A stretch of 64,000 nt of DNA from Subtercola endophyticus (lineage in GTDB: Bacteria > Actinomycetota > Actinomycetes > Actinomycetales > Microbacteriaceae), in contig NZ_CP087997.1 of the NCBI RefSeq assembly GCF_021044565.1, positions 1,984,001 to 2,048,000 of the forward strand. The letters run 5' to 3'. Of this stretch, positions 1 to 7,880 are shown in pieces (position 1 is the first letter of the stretch; each line of letters starts with the position of its first letter). Made by a program: the position numbers and the translations under genes. The notes under the pieces were generated by a model. That model was not told where the DNA came from and searched no databases. It was given only the letters and a program-made list of their open reading frames with translations.

Positions 1-2
1 TG

Positions 3-110
3 CGCCGGGACACCGACCGCGACCGTGTCTTCAGCTCCTCTGCGGCCAGGGACTACGGGCTCGTCGACGAGGTCGTGACAGTGACCCGCGAACCGGTGCT
101 CACGATGTGA
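3..110 (+). CDS. clpP: ATP-dependent Clp protease proteolytic subunit, C-terminal fragment
   Basis: Only the last 35 codons lie in the window. They read as the C-terminal handle region of ClpP: an arginine/aspartate-rich stretch (RRDTDRDRVFSS) followed by A-x-x-YGLVDEVV, the usual 'ea.eYGliDkvi' signature, then a short tail ending in TGA. The catalytic Ser and His are outside the window, so activity cannot be judged. It converges with a PopR/ClgR-like regulator, which fits a Clp locus. Which clpP paralogue it is cannot be told from this fragment. Confidence 0.8.
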   Translation, partial: RRDTDRDRVFSSSAARDYGLVDEVVTVTREPVLTM

Positions 111-149
111 CGGCGCGCTTCGGTGCGTGTCTGCGGGTGTCGTCGGATT

Positions 150-602
150 TCAGGCGGCGATCGCCATGGCGGCAATCGACACCGAAACGTCGAACGATGA
201 GCCGCCGTGCACGCTTCGCGAGCCTCCACGAGAGGTGGTCGACCTGATGTCGATGACCTGAGCGGAAGCGCGGCCCGTCGAGAGGTCGTCGGCGACGCGC
301 AGCAGGATGTCGGCGAGACGGCTCTCCAGCGCACCGACGATGGCGCCGATCATCTCGCTGGAGGCGTCTTTTCGGCCGCGCTCGACTTCGGACAGATACT
401 GGGGAGAGATGCCGGCCCTGGCCGCTGTGTCGTCGAGACGCTCACCACGCGCCAGGCGGAGTTCGCGCAGCTGTCGCCCGAGCGCTCGCCTCCAGAGTTC
501 GTCGAGCGGTCGGCTCTGCGCGGTGGGGCGGCTCTGCGCGGTCGGGCCGCTCTGCGCGGTCGGCTGGCTCTGGGGCGTCAGGGGCTCGGCTGTCTCGGTC
601 AC
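150..602 (-). CDS. XRE-family transcriptional regulator, PopR/ClgR-type
   Basis: 150 aa, GTG start preceded by GGGA. An N-terminal low-complexity arm (residues about 8-35, PTAQS-type repeats) is followed by a helix-turn-helix domain (about 40-105) with the ISPQYLSEVERGRKDASSEM segment that is typical of ClgR and PopR, the actinobacterial activators of clp genes. The protein ends in Ala-Ala; in Streptomyces PopR and ClgR a C-terminal Ala-Ala makes the regulator a substrate of ClpP (known for the family). It sits tail-to-tail with clpP. Inference: it controls clp genes and is itself removed by Clp. Choosing between PopR and ClgR rests on the upstream palindrome, which matches the PopR site as I remember it. 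Confidence 0.8.
   Translation of the reverse strand: MTETAEPLTPQSQPTAQSGPTAQSRPTAQSRPLDELWRRALGRQLRELRLARGERLDDTAARAGISPQYLSEVERGRKDASSEMIGAIVGALESRLADILLRVADDLSTGRASAQVIDIRSTTSRGGSRSVHGGSSFDVSVSIAAMAIAA
511..564 (-). repeat. Three-copy 18-bp tandem repeat in the regulator's N-terminus
   Basis: Units start near 511, 529 and 547 with a degenerate fourth copy at 565. Each unit carries the core CTCTGCGCGGT and encodes a six-residue PTAQS[G/R]-type repeat in the arm before the HTH domain. The arm length may vary between strains. Confidence 0.75.
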
Positions 603-644
603 ATTCCCAGTGAATCATCAACCACGATCATCCGTCATCACGAA

Positions 645-659
645 TCTGCTCACAGCAGA
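645..659. promoter_or_regulatory. Palindrome TCTGCT-CAC-AGCAGA, candidate PopR-type operator
   Basis: A perfect 6+3+6 inverted repeat lies 43 bp upstream of the regulator's start codon. The PopR site reported for the Streptomyces lividans clpP3-clpP4 operon is, from memory, TCTGCC-N3-GGCAGA, so this copy differs at one symmetric position. Autoregulation is an inference; the clpP promoter itself lies outside the window. Confidence 0.6.
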
Positions 660-815
660 ATCACTCATGCGACGTCGGAGATTCTCTGCCCCGATGAGCA
701 GCCCGCCGCACTGCCAACGAATCGGCCGCACTCCGGGTTGGCACCAGACGGACTCATTCGGGCGTTCGACGGCGCCGTAACGTCGTGAGCGCTACCGTCC
801 GTCTGAGGGGTTCTT

Positions 816-1871
816 TCAGCGGGAGCCTTCGAGCGCGAGATCGACGGCCTCTTTCACTCTGGCGTCTTCGCGCGCCTGTCGATGAGAGGCCGCTCGGCGA
901 CGAAGGCGCACAGCGAGGATGATGAGCGCAACGATGACGAGGATGATCACCAGCAGCATCCACGGAATCGCCGGCCCGGTCGCGGCGGATGTCACGGCAT
1001 CGAGGTTGGTCGTCGAGCCGGAGCTGTCGATCACGACGGGCACCACCGAGGCAGAGGCTGTAAGCCAGAACTCGGCGGGCACGTCGCGCACCGGCACCGA
1101 AACGTTCCACGTCTCACCGGGCAGCAGCTGGGGTGGAGCATCCAGTGTGCCCGCGTCGAGCGCGAACCAGCCGAAGGGGCCTGAGACGGTGGCGGCCTGC
1201 TGGGCGGAGACGACCGCGTTGCCCGTGTTGTGCAGCGTGTAACTGACAGTCGCGTCGCCGCCGGCGAAGGGGTTGAGGCCGCCGTTCCAGTCGACGTGCA
1301 TATTCTCGATCGCGAGGCTCGGCTTGAGGTCGCCGCCGACGCGCAGGGTGATCTTCACGCCGAGACGGCGGTCGACGTTGATGCCGTTCGCGTCGTCGGG
1401 CTGAGTGAGGGTGGTGACGATTCCGCCGGAGTAGTCCCCCGGGGTGGCATTCGCGGGAACGGTGAGAGTGAAGGGATACTCGACGCTCTGGCCTGCCGCG
1501 ACGGTGACGTGGTCGGTGCCGCCAGCGACCCAGGCGCCGACGCCCACAGACTTCGCTCCCGCGACGAGGAGGTCGAACTGCCCGCTCTCGGTCGTGTAGC
1601 CGTCGGCGGCATAGACACCGAGGTCGACGGGAGTCGCGCCGTGGTTCGACACGACAAGGGCATCGTCGACGGTCTGGCCCGGGTTCACGGCGTAGTTGTA
1701 TGCGGTTCGCTCTGCTCCGAACTGGTTGGATGCCGTACGCACCGTCCACGTGACGTCATCGTCAGACGCTTGTGCGCCGATGGCCGGCAGCACCGCGAGA
1801 GCGAGCGCGGCGATGAGGGCGAGGGCCGCGGTGCGGGCGAGGGTTCGCGGGGACTTCAAGAGGTGATTCAT
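816..1871 (-). CDS. Secreted, membrane-anchored DUF916/WxL-type protein
   Basis: 351 aa from ATG at 1871, five bases after GAGGAA; the reading frame is open further upstream but that part would run through a terminator-like hairpin. Residues 1-36 form a signal peptide (basic start, hydrophobic core, cleavage near AQA). The middle carries two immunoglobulin-like beta regions: one with the PGQTVDDALVVSNHG pattern of DUF916, a second with a TGNAVVSAQQAATV-like motif. A single membrane helix near residues 300-325 is followed by a basic cytoplasmic tail of about 30 residues. This is the layout of cell-envelope proteins with an extracellular beta-sandwich. Function unknown. It lies downstream of the acid phosphatase gene but behind a strong hairpin, so probably has its own promoter. 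Confidence 0.8.
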   Translation of the reverse strand: MNHLLKSPRTLARTAALALIAALALAVLPAIGAQASDDDVTWTVRTASNQFGAERTAYNYAVNPGQTVDDALVVSNHGATPVDLGVYAADGYTTESGQFDLLVAGAKSVGVGAWVAGGTDHVTVAAGQSVEYPFTLTVPANATPGDYSGGIVTTLTQPDDANGINVDRRLGVKITLRVGGDLKPSLAIENMHVDWNGGLNPFAGGDATVSYTLHNTGNAVVSAQQAATVSGPFGWFALDAGTLDAPPQLLPGETWNVSVPVRDVPAEFWLTASASVVPVVIDSSGSTTNLDAVTSAATGPAIPWMLLVIILVIVALIILAVRLRRRAASHRQAREDARVKEAVDLALEGSR

Positions 1872-1909
1872 GGCATTCCTCGGGTGGGGTGACGAGTGAA
1901 AACGAAATG

Positions 1910-1959
1910 CCGACCGGGCGTGAGCGAGGCACCGAAGTGCCGCACTCACGCCCGATCGG
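1910..1959 (-). terminator. Strong hairpin between the phosphatase gene and the DUF916 gene
   Basis: Arms 1910-1924 and 1945-1959 pair at 14 of 15 positions (CCGACCGGGCGTGAG against its complement), with an inner GGCAC/GTGCC extension around a CGAA tetraloop. There is no T tract, as is common in high-GC actinobacteria. Confidence 0.7.
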
Positions 1960-2001
1960 AGTCGAGCAATGTGCTCTGCTGAGCCTGTTAGCTGCTCAGC
2001 G

Positions 2002-3996
2002 TCAGCTGCTCAGCGCAGTGAGCGTCAGGGTCGCGCGGTAGCTGCCCTTGTCGATGGCGCTCGGAATCTTCAGATCCAGGTCGGCGCCGAGCTTCGCGGT
2101 TCCGCGAGCGTGACCCTGGTCTGCGGTTCCGAGGCCACGCGAGACCGAGAGGCCGTCGCCGGCGTCGTAACCGGATGCCACGGCGGCACCCGCAACTGCT
2201 CCAGCGCCGGGCGTGACGATCTTCGGGCTCCAGCCGAGGTACTTGCCCGAGAAGGTGTTCGTGCCGTCGCGGAAGTCGCCGACCGATGCGGAGATCGACC
2301 AGGGCGACTGAGTGTGCCGGGTGTCGGAGACCAGAATCGGGTTGATCTGGCCGGTCGCCTGGAAGTACTCACCGTTGTGCTCGACCGCGGTACCGAGGTC
2401 GACGAGTCCGTTGCGGCCGTCGATGGTCCAGCCGAACTCACCGGGAGCTGCGGTCGGAACGGTCACCTGGATGTCTTCGCCGTTGCCGTGGTTCGGGTGA
2501 ATCGCGACGGAGTCGACGACCGAGCCGACGGGCTGGGCCGCGCTTGCTCCGCTGTTCGGGCCGCACCAGGCGACCTTACCGAGCTCAACGGCCGCGTTCG
2601 GCGCGTCGCACGTGCCGCTGCGGATGGTCTGCACGGTCAGCTGATCTGCCGCGACCTGCACCTTGACGTACGAGCGAACGTGCTCCTGGTTCTCGACGGA
2701 GTTGTACCAGTAGTCGCTCGGCTTGAGCGGGTCTGCACCGTTACCGGCGCCGCTGGTTCCACTCGAGTCAGGTGTAGTGAGGTCGTAGTACTTCGACCCC
2801 GACGAGCTGTTCGCCGTCACGTAGATGACGCCGCCCGGGCCCGGGTAGACGTCGGTCGCTCCGGGCTGCTCGTCAGGATTCGCCTTTGCGCCGTTCTTGA
2901 TCTCGTAGCTTCGCGAGTAGCTGTGGTCGTGACCCTGAAGAACGAGGTCGACGCCGAGGTTCGAGAAGGCAGTCGGGTAGTCGACACGACGGGTCTTGTT
3001 GTCGCCGTCTTTCGCGTGATCGGCGGGTGAGTAGATCGCGTGGTGATAGACGAGAACCGTGTATTTCGCCTCGGCCTGGTGCTGGTTGACGACGTTCGTC
3101 ACGTAACCGATGTGAGCGTCGTCACCGCCGCCGCCCTGCGCGGTGGAGTAGCTGTTGCTGTTCAGGTCGATGAAGAGCACGTCTTTGTAGATGTACCAGT
3201 AGTCGCCGCCCGAGGTGTTCGAGGTGGGGTCGCCGTTGGAGTAGTAGGCGCCCGATCGGTCGGTGTTCGGCGTGGCGAGGTGCTGCTCGTAGGCCTTGCC
3301 ACCCACGTCGTGGTTACCGATGGTCGCCGCGAACGGAATCTGGCGAAGCGTGTCGGGTGCGAGGAACGCATCCCACTGCGCTTCCGTGTTGGCGGTCTCG
3401 ACCTGGTCTCCGCCCGACACCAGAAGCTCTGCCGTGGGATTCGCCGCGACAGCCGTGTTCAGCGTGGCGGCCCAGCCGGCACCGTCTTTGGCCACGTTGC
3501 CCGATGAACCGATTTGCGGGTCGCCGAGGAACAGAAAGTCGTAGTTGCCGTCGAACGTCTGAGTGGTGAACGTATAGGCCGTCGACCAGTTGCCCTCGGA
3601 GCCGACGCGGTAGGAGTACGGCGTGTTCTCACTGAGGCCGGTGATGGTTGCGTGCCGGTTGAAGCCGCCGCTGGTCGCGATGTTCGCAGACCCGATGGCC
3701 GCGAAGGTCGTTGCTCCGGTCCGGAAGGCGCCCGCGACGAGAGAGGCGGTCGGTGCGAGCTGAATCGACTGGGCGGTGTCGGCCGAGGAATACCACGACA
3801 CGATGCGCTGTGATTCGTTCGCACCGACGCCGAGAACGATGCCGGTGAGGTTGGCCTGGTCGGCGGCGATGGCTGGTGCGGCAGCGAAGCCGCTCACCGC
3901 CGCCGAGCCGGCCAGAAGGGCCGCTGCTGTGAGAATCACGGTCGCGCGGTGGCGATTTCGGCGCCGCGCTCCGTTGAATTCTGTTGGGGAGGACAT
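2002..3996 (-). CDS. Secreted purple acid phosphatase-like metallophosphoesterase
   Basis: 664 aa from ATG at 3996, behind GGGAAG; an upstream in-frame codon would remove the signal peptide from the N-terminus and cross the PHO-box-like site. Residues 1-45 are a signal peptide ending APAIAA. A fibronectin-like N-terminal domain (about 46-145) with VSWYSSADTAQS is followed by the dinuclear metallophosphatase core: FLGDPQIG, SGGDQVE, IGNHDVG, VYHHAIYS and QGHDHSYSR, all five metal-ligand motifs present. The last 170 residues form an extra beta domain. Predicted role: extracellular release of phosphate from organic phosphates. The stop region is duplicated: a 14-bp unit (1991-2015) repeats GCTGAGCAGC, so a second stop follows at once. 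Confidence 0.88.
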   Translation of the reverse strand: MSSPTEFNGARRRNRHRATVILTAAALLAGSAAVSGFAAAPAIAADQANLTGIVLGVGANESQRIVSWYSSADTAQSIQLAPTASLVAGAFRTGATTFAAIGSANIATSGGFNRHATITGLSENTPYSYRVGSEGNWSTAYTFTTQTFDGNYDFLFLGDPQIGSSGNVAKDGAGWAATLNTAVAANPTAELLVSGGDQVETANTEAQWDAFLAPDTLRQIPFAATIGNHDVGGKAYEQHLATPNTDRSGAYYSNGDPTSNTSGGDYWYIYKDVLFIDLNSNSYSTAQGGGGDDAHIGYVTNVVNQHQAEAKYTVLVYHHAIYSPADHAKDGDNKTRRVDYPTAFSNLGVDLVLQGHDHSYSRSYEIKNGAKANPDEQPGATDVYPGPGGVIYVTANSSSGSKYYDLTTPDSSGTSGAGNGADPLKPSDYWYNSVENQEHVRSYVKVQVAADQLTVQTIRSGTCDAPNAAVELGKVAWCGPNSGASAAQPVGSVVDSVAIHPNHGNGEDIQVTVPTAAPGEFGWTIDGRNGLVDLGTAVEHNGEYFQATGQINPILVSDTRHTQSPWSISASVGDFRDGTNTFSGKYLGWSPKIVTPGAGAVAGAAVASGYDAGDGLSVSRGLGTADQGHARGTAKLGADLDLKIPSAIDKGSYRATLTLTALSS

Positions 3997-4057
3997 GCGT
4001 CTTCCCTTTCTCTTCGGGTTCCTGAGTGGAACATGTGGGTGTTCACAGAATTCGCTC

Positions 4058-4079
4058 GGTGAGTGAACACCACTTGAAC
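4058..4079 (-). promoter_or_regulatory. PHO-box-like direct repeat upstream of the phosphatase gene
   Basis: On the minus strand GTTCAAGTGGT is followed directly by GTTCACTCACC, two 11-nt units with GTTCA in register. Actinobacterial PhoP boxes are direct 11-nt repeats with a GTTCACC core (known from Streptomyces). The site ends 62 bp before the start codon. A further GTTCAC on the plus strand (4041) makes a 9-bp inverted repeat (4038-4046 with 4063-4071). Confidence 0.6.
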
Positions 4080-4125
4080 GCAAGACTCTCGGGCAGTTGC
4101 CCAGGAGCGAACCTTGGGAGCTTCT

Positions 4126-5340
4126 TCACACCTCCAGCACTCTCTGCACGAACCAGATGAGACCCGTCACAGAAACCGCGACAGCCAAGGCGCCCGCAGC
4201 CCACAGTCCGAGACGCGGCTGGCGTCGACGCAACAGAGTCAGCAACGGAAACAGCGCCACGATGATGGCGACCTGCACGAACTCGATTCCGAGGTTGAAG
4301 ACGAGCAGTGACCAGAGCAGGGTCCACGACCAGGGCTCGTCAATGCCGAGGGCAGAGGCGAATCCGAGTCCGTGCACCAAACCGAACAAGAAAACGACGC
4401 CGAGCCGCAGCCATCCCGCGCGATCGAGACCGAGAGGCCCGCTCGTCGCGTCGAGTTCGTTCGCCGCCTCACCTCGTCGCCAGAGCCGCCACAGATACCA
4501 GGCGGCGACGATCGAGATCGACAGGGCGATGATCGGTTCGATGATGCGAGCCGACACCGAGATGACGCCCGTGGCGGCGAGGATGAACGTGACCGAGTGA
4601 GCGACCGTGAAGGTCGTCGCGGCGAGAACCACCTCCCGGAACCTGCGCGAACCTGCGATGAGGGCCAGCAGAAACAGTATGTGGTCGATTCCCGTCAGCA
4701 GATGCTCCGCCCCGAGGTGGAAGAATTCCCAGAACCGCTCGCCCGTGCTCTGCTCGGTCGAGAACGAACTCTGATTGCTGTCGAGCGCGGCGCTTCCCGA
4801 CTGTCCGTCGAGCTCGTAGGTGAGAATCGTCTTGGTGCCTGTGACGAATCCTTCGGAATCGGCGAAGAGGGTGCTCGTCACCACGTGTCCGTCGCTGGTC
4901 TGTGGGCACGCCTGGTCGACGACGAACATCGCGTAGGGCACGCCCTGCTGCTCGGTCATCACGATCTCGCCTACGCTTCCAGGCGTGCACGCTGTGCCGC
5001 CCGACGAGACCGTCAGTCGGGGTTCCGCGTACGCCGTCACCGTGGCGAGGTGTGCATTCAGGGCTGCCGCCTGCGCGACGGAGTCGCCGTTTTCGAACGC
5101 CTCGGTTCCCTGCTGAAACAGCGTGTCGTCGTGCGCAGCATCGGCGGCCGAGACGACGAGAAGGTCGTATTCGAGCTGCAGGGTGGTTCGCACCTGCCCT
5201 GACTGGGGTGCTGTCACGTCGACGTAAGCGACCGACGAGAATCCGTGCGCCGAGGCAGCACTCGCGCTGCCGACCAGCAGCCCACCGGTCACGAAAGCGA
5301 TCAAAATCGCCAGAACTGCGCGCCTCAGCCGATACGACAT
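4126..5340 (-). CDS. HupE/UreJ-like membrane protein
   Basis: 404 aa; the ATG at 5340 follows AAGGAGAAGA, a near-perfect ribosome site, and opens a signal peptide (LAILIAFVTGGLLVG, cleavage near SAHG). Residues about 35-200 are an exported soluble domain with two cysteines (ACTP, QACP). Residues about 205-400 form a six-helix HupE/UreJ_2 domain, with the hallmark HLGAEHLLTGIDHILFLLAL and, later, LFGLVHGLGFASALG: His/Asp-containing helices thought to carry divalent metals such as nickel or cobalt. Substrate is not shown by the sequence and no urease or hydrogenase gene is in the window. Divergent from the lipoprotein gene. Confidence 0.85.
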   Translation of the reverse strand: MSYRLRRAVLAILIAFVTGGLLVGSASAASAHGFSSVAYVDVTAPQSGQVRTTLQLEYDLLVVSAADAAHDDTLFQQGTEAFENGDSVAQAAALNAHLATVTAYAEPRLTVSSGGTACTPGSVGEIVMTEQQGVPYAMFVVDQACPQTSDGHVVTSTLFADSEGFVTGTKTILTYELDGQSGSAALDSNQSSFSTEQSTGERFWEFFHLGAEHLLTGIDHILFLLALIAGSRRFREVVLAATTFTVAHSVTFILAATGVISVSARIIEPIIALSISIVAAWYLWRLWRRGEAANELDATSGPLGLDRAGWLRLGVVFLFGLVHGLGFASALGIDEPWSWTLLWSLLVFNLGIEFVQVAIIVALFPLLTLLRRRQPRLGLWAAGALAVAVSVTGLIWFVQRVLEV

Positions 5341-5467
5341 TCTTCTCCTTGGTCGACTACGTACGTTGTCGTGAGTCGGTAAACAGCAGACGTACCGTGC
5401 CCGAACGATCGAGGAACTGTCATTGCTGGCAACCGACCGACCCCCTCGTCTGCGGCAAGGTGGAAAA

Positions 5468-6148
5468 GTGCGTCCTCGAAAAGCTTTCGCTCCAGCCCGA
5501 TTGATGGCCTCGCTCGGGGCGGTCGTGCTCGGCCTTGTGCTTCTTGCCGGATGCTCGGCGACCGACAGCTGGGCAGAGCCACATGCCGCTCCTGCCCCGC
5601 TCGGTGCTCTCGGGGACGGGTTTCTGCCCTCGGCCACGCCGAGCCCGGAGGCGACGATCAATCCCGCCCCGGAATCATGGACGGGCGTGCATCCGTCGCC
5701 GGGCTTTCGCGTCGTTCTGCTCACCGCCGGCGACGACGAACCGACCCGTGCACTGTTGACTGCAGTGAACGACTGGGCTGCAGCCGAGAACGTCGAATTG
5801 CGCACCGTGCACGCCGATGTCGACCCGATCACGTCTATCGTGCGAGCGATCGATATGAAACCCGATCTCGTGATCAGCGCGGGCAACGACCTGGTCGATC
5901 CGCTGGCCACCGTCACGGCGAGCCATCTCGACCAGCTCTTTCTCATCGTCGGCGCCGAAGTCGCCGAACCCACCCATAACGTGACGGCCGTCGACTGGAC
6001 CGGCGCGTCGTTCCGCGGTGAAGGGCTCGGGGCGTCGTCGGACTACGACCCCTCTTCGTTCACGCCCTCGCGAACCGCCGCCGCCGTGCGAGCGGGTGCC
6101 GCAGCAGTGCTGCACGACGTGACCGGCATCGTGATCTGGATTCCGTAA
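5468..6148 (+). CDS. Lipoprotein, periplasmic-binding-like fold (BMP-type)
   Basis: 226 aa from GTG at 5468 behind AAGGTGG. A lipoprotein signal peptide with lipobox LLAGC predicts lipidation near residue 30. The mature part begins with a Pro/Ala-rich linker, then reads like one lobe of a BMP/Basic-membrane-protein substrate-binding fold: FRVVLLTAGDDEPTRALLTAV, PDLVISAGNDLVDPLATV, LFLIVGAEVAEP. At about 225 residues it is shorter than true BMP proteins (about 330), so a complete two-lobed binder is unlikely. No transporter gene is adjacent. Function unknown. Confidence 0.75.
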   Translation: MRPRKAFAPARLMASLGAVVLGLVLLAGCSATDSWAEPHAAPAPLGALGDGFLPSATPSPEATINPAPESWTGVHPSPGFRVVLLTAGDDEPTRALLTAVNDWAAAENVELRTVHADVDPITSIVRAIDMKPDLVISAGNDLVDPLATVTASHLDQLFLIVGAEVAEPTHNVTAVDWTGASFRGEGLGASSDYDPSSFTPSRTAAAVRAGAAAVLHDVTGIVIWIP

Positions 6149-6280
6149 CGGGTCGGAGTCGCCGGTGCGTCTCGGCTTCTGAGCGCTAGAATAGGTTCGT
6201 CGGGGTGATGCGTCGGAACGCCTCGTGCCAGCATGGCTTCTCCGTGGCGCGCGATTGATACGCGCTATTGGAGCACTCTC

Positions 6281-7147
6281 ATGCAGAACACCGACCTCAA
6301 ACCCACTCTCGTCATGGGTGCCCGCGCCGGAATCGGTCGGCTCATCCTCGACCAGCTCCTTCTCGACGACATGCCCGTACGAGCGTCGACCCGGCGCCCG
6401 GAGCCGGGACAGCTCCCAACCGGCGTCGAGGTGGTTGCCGCCGATCTCACCGATCGCGCTAGTCTCGACAGGGCGTTCGAGGGGATCGGGCAAGCCTTCG
6501 TGTTCGCTAACCACGACGGCGTCGACGGTCTCATCGAGGCGGCCCGGAGTGCCGGTGTCGAACGTCTTGTGCTGCTGTCGTCGGGGTCGGTCATCCATTC
6601 GTCCTCGAGGGGCAACCGCATCACCGAAAAACACCGCCAGGTCGAGCAGTCGCTCTTCGCGGCCGACGACCTCACGGTCATCCCGGTGCGCCCACTTGTG
6701 CTGGCGACGAACAGCCTCGGCTGGGCATACCCGATACGCTCCCACGGCACCATCGCGCTTTACCGCCCCGAGGCTCTGACTGCGCCGATCGACGAACGAG
6801 ACATTGCGGCTGTCGCAGTCGCTGCGCTGCACGGTCGCACCGACGTCAGCGATCTGCTCACCGGGTCTGAACGGCTGAGTCAGCGAGCTCAGGTGGCGGC
6901 GATCTCGGCTGCGATCGGCCGGCCGATCACGGTCACCGAGCTCTCGCGCGAGCAAGCCGCGACCAGTTACGGGCGGTTCATGCCCGAATGGGAGGCCGAG
7001 GCGGTGCTCCAGTTCCTCGACGACGCCGACGACGGCAATTCACCCGCGACGGGGGCGGTTCAGGCCATTCTCGGCAAGCCGGCGCTCAGCTATACGGATT
7101 GGGCTTCACGCCATGCCGACGACTTTCGCGAGGTGAAGGATCGTTAG
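6281..7147 (+). CDS. NmrA-like NAD(P)-binding protein (atypical SDR)
   Basis: 288 aa; ATG at 6281 is eight bases after GGAG. The N-terminus has a Rossmann glycine motif (VMGARAGIG), then acidic ADLTD and the region SRGNRITEKHRQVEQSLFAA, as in the NmrA/QOR2-like atypical SDR family, which bind NADP(H) and either reduce quinones or act as redox sensors. The Tyr-x-x-x-Lys pair of classical SDRs is absent. A TAGAAT box at 6187-6192 is a possible -10. It is tail-to-tail with the next gene: the stop codons overlap (TAG 7145-7147 on plus, TAA 7144-7146 on minus). Confidence 0.8.
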   Translation: MQNTDLKPTLVMGARAGIGRLILDQLLLDDMPVRASTRRPEPGQLPTGVEVVAADLTDRASLDRAFEGIGQAFVFANHDGVDGLIEAARSAGVERLVLLSSGSVIHSSSRGNRITEKHRQVEQSLFAADDLTVIPVRPLVLATNSLGWAYPIRSHGTIALYRPEALTAPIDERDIAAVAVAALHGRTDVSDLLTGSERLSQRAQVAAISAAIGRPITVTELSREQAATSYGRFMPEWEAEAVLQFLDDADDGNSPATGAVQAILGKPALSYTDWASRHADDFREVKDR

Positions 7148-7809
7148 AAGCGGGTGGAGAATCCGCCGTCGGTGTGCAGGAGCTGGCCAGAGATCCATCG
7201 GCCCCGAGGTGACACCAGAAACGCGACGATGCTGCCGATGTCGGTCGGTGTGCCGAGCCGGCCGAGAGGATGTTGCGGGGTGAGGTCTTCGCGGATCTGG
7301 TCGTTCATCCAGCCGGTGTCGATCGGGCCCGGGTTCAGGGCGTTGGCCGAGATGCCCAGCGGGCCGAGTTCGCGGGCTGCGGAGATCACGATACGATCCA
7401 ACGCTCCCTTGGAGGCTCCGTAGGGCAAATTGCCGGTGGTGTGGTCGCTCGTGAGTGCGACGATCGCACCGCCGGTTTCGGGGATCTGCCGGGCGAACGC
7501 GGCGATCAGGAGCAGGCTGGCGCGGGCGTTCACTGCGATGTGGGTGTCGAAACTCTCGGCTGTGGTGTCGAGGATTCCGGACTCGACATCGTGTGCGTGG
7601 CTGAGAATCAGCGCGCTGATCGGGCCGTGACCGGCGGTGACGGCGGCGATGAGTTCGTCGGGACCTGTTGGGGAGGATAAGTCGGCGGGAAAGTCCGTGT
7701 CGGCGAGATCGCTCGTCGCGACCTCCCACCCGTCAGCGATCAGCTTCGGTGTGATGCCGGCGGCGATACCTGCGGGTCGTGCGGCGCCGGTGATCAGTGC
7801 GAGAGGCAT
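7144..7809 (-). CDS. Classical SDR-family oxidoreductase
   Basis: 221 aa. Cofactor motif TGAARPAGIAAG at the N-terminus; NAG replaced by SHAHDV region; catalytic residues in ALTSDHTTGNLPYGASKGAL (Ser, Tyr-x-x-x-Lys) followed by ELGPLGISANALNPGPIDTGWM, the usual PG motif. Size is slightly short (usual 240-260) but all catalytic elements are present. Substrate unknown. Confidence 0.85.
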   Translation of the reverse strand: MPLALITGAARPAGIAAGITPKLIADGWEVATSDLADTDFPADLSSPTGPDELIAAVTAGHGPISALILSHAHDVESGILDTTAESFDTHIAVNARASLLLIAAFARQIPETGGAIVALTSDHTTGNLPYGASKGALDRIVISAARELGPLGISANALNPGPIDTGWMNDQIREDLTPQHPLGRLGTPTDIGSIVAFLVSPRGRWISGQLLHTDGGFSTRF

Positions 7810-7880
7810 GCCCTGACGATACCGGCAAGCTGGCGATCCAGCCCATCGCCGGCGTCGAGGGGATGGCCTAGCCTTGGCGC

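Noticed and set aside
4126..5973. Extension of the HupE-like gene to a start at 5973
   Set aside because: The added part is antisense to the lipoprotein gene and would bury the signal peptide; the ATG at 5340 has a strong ribosome site.
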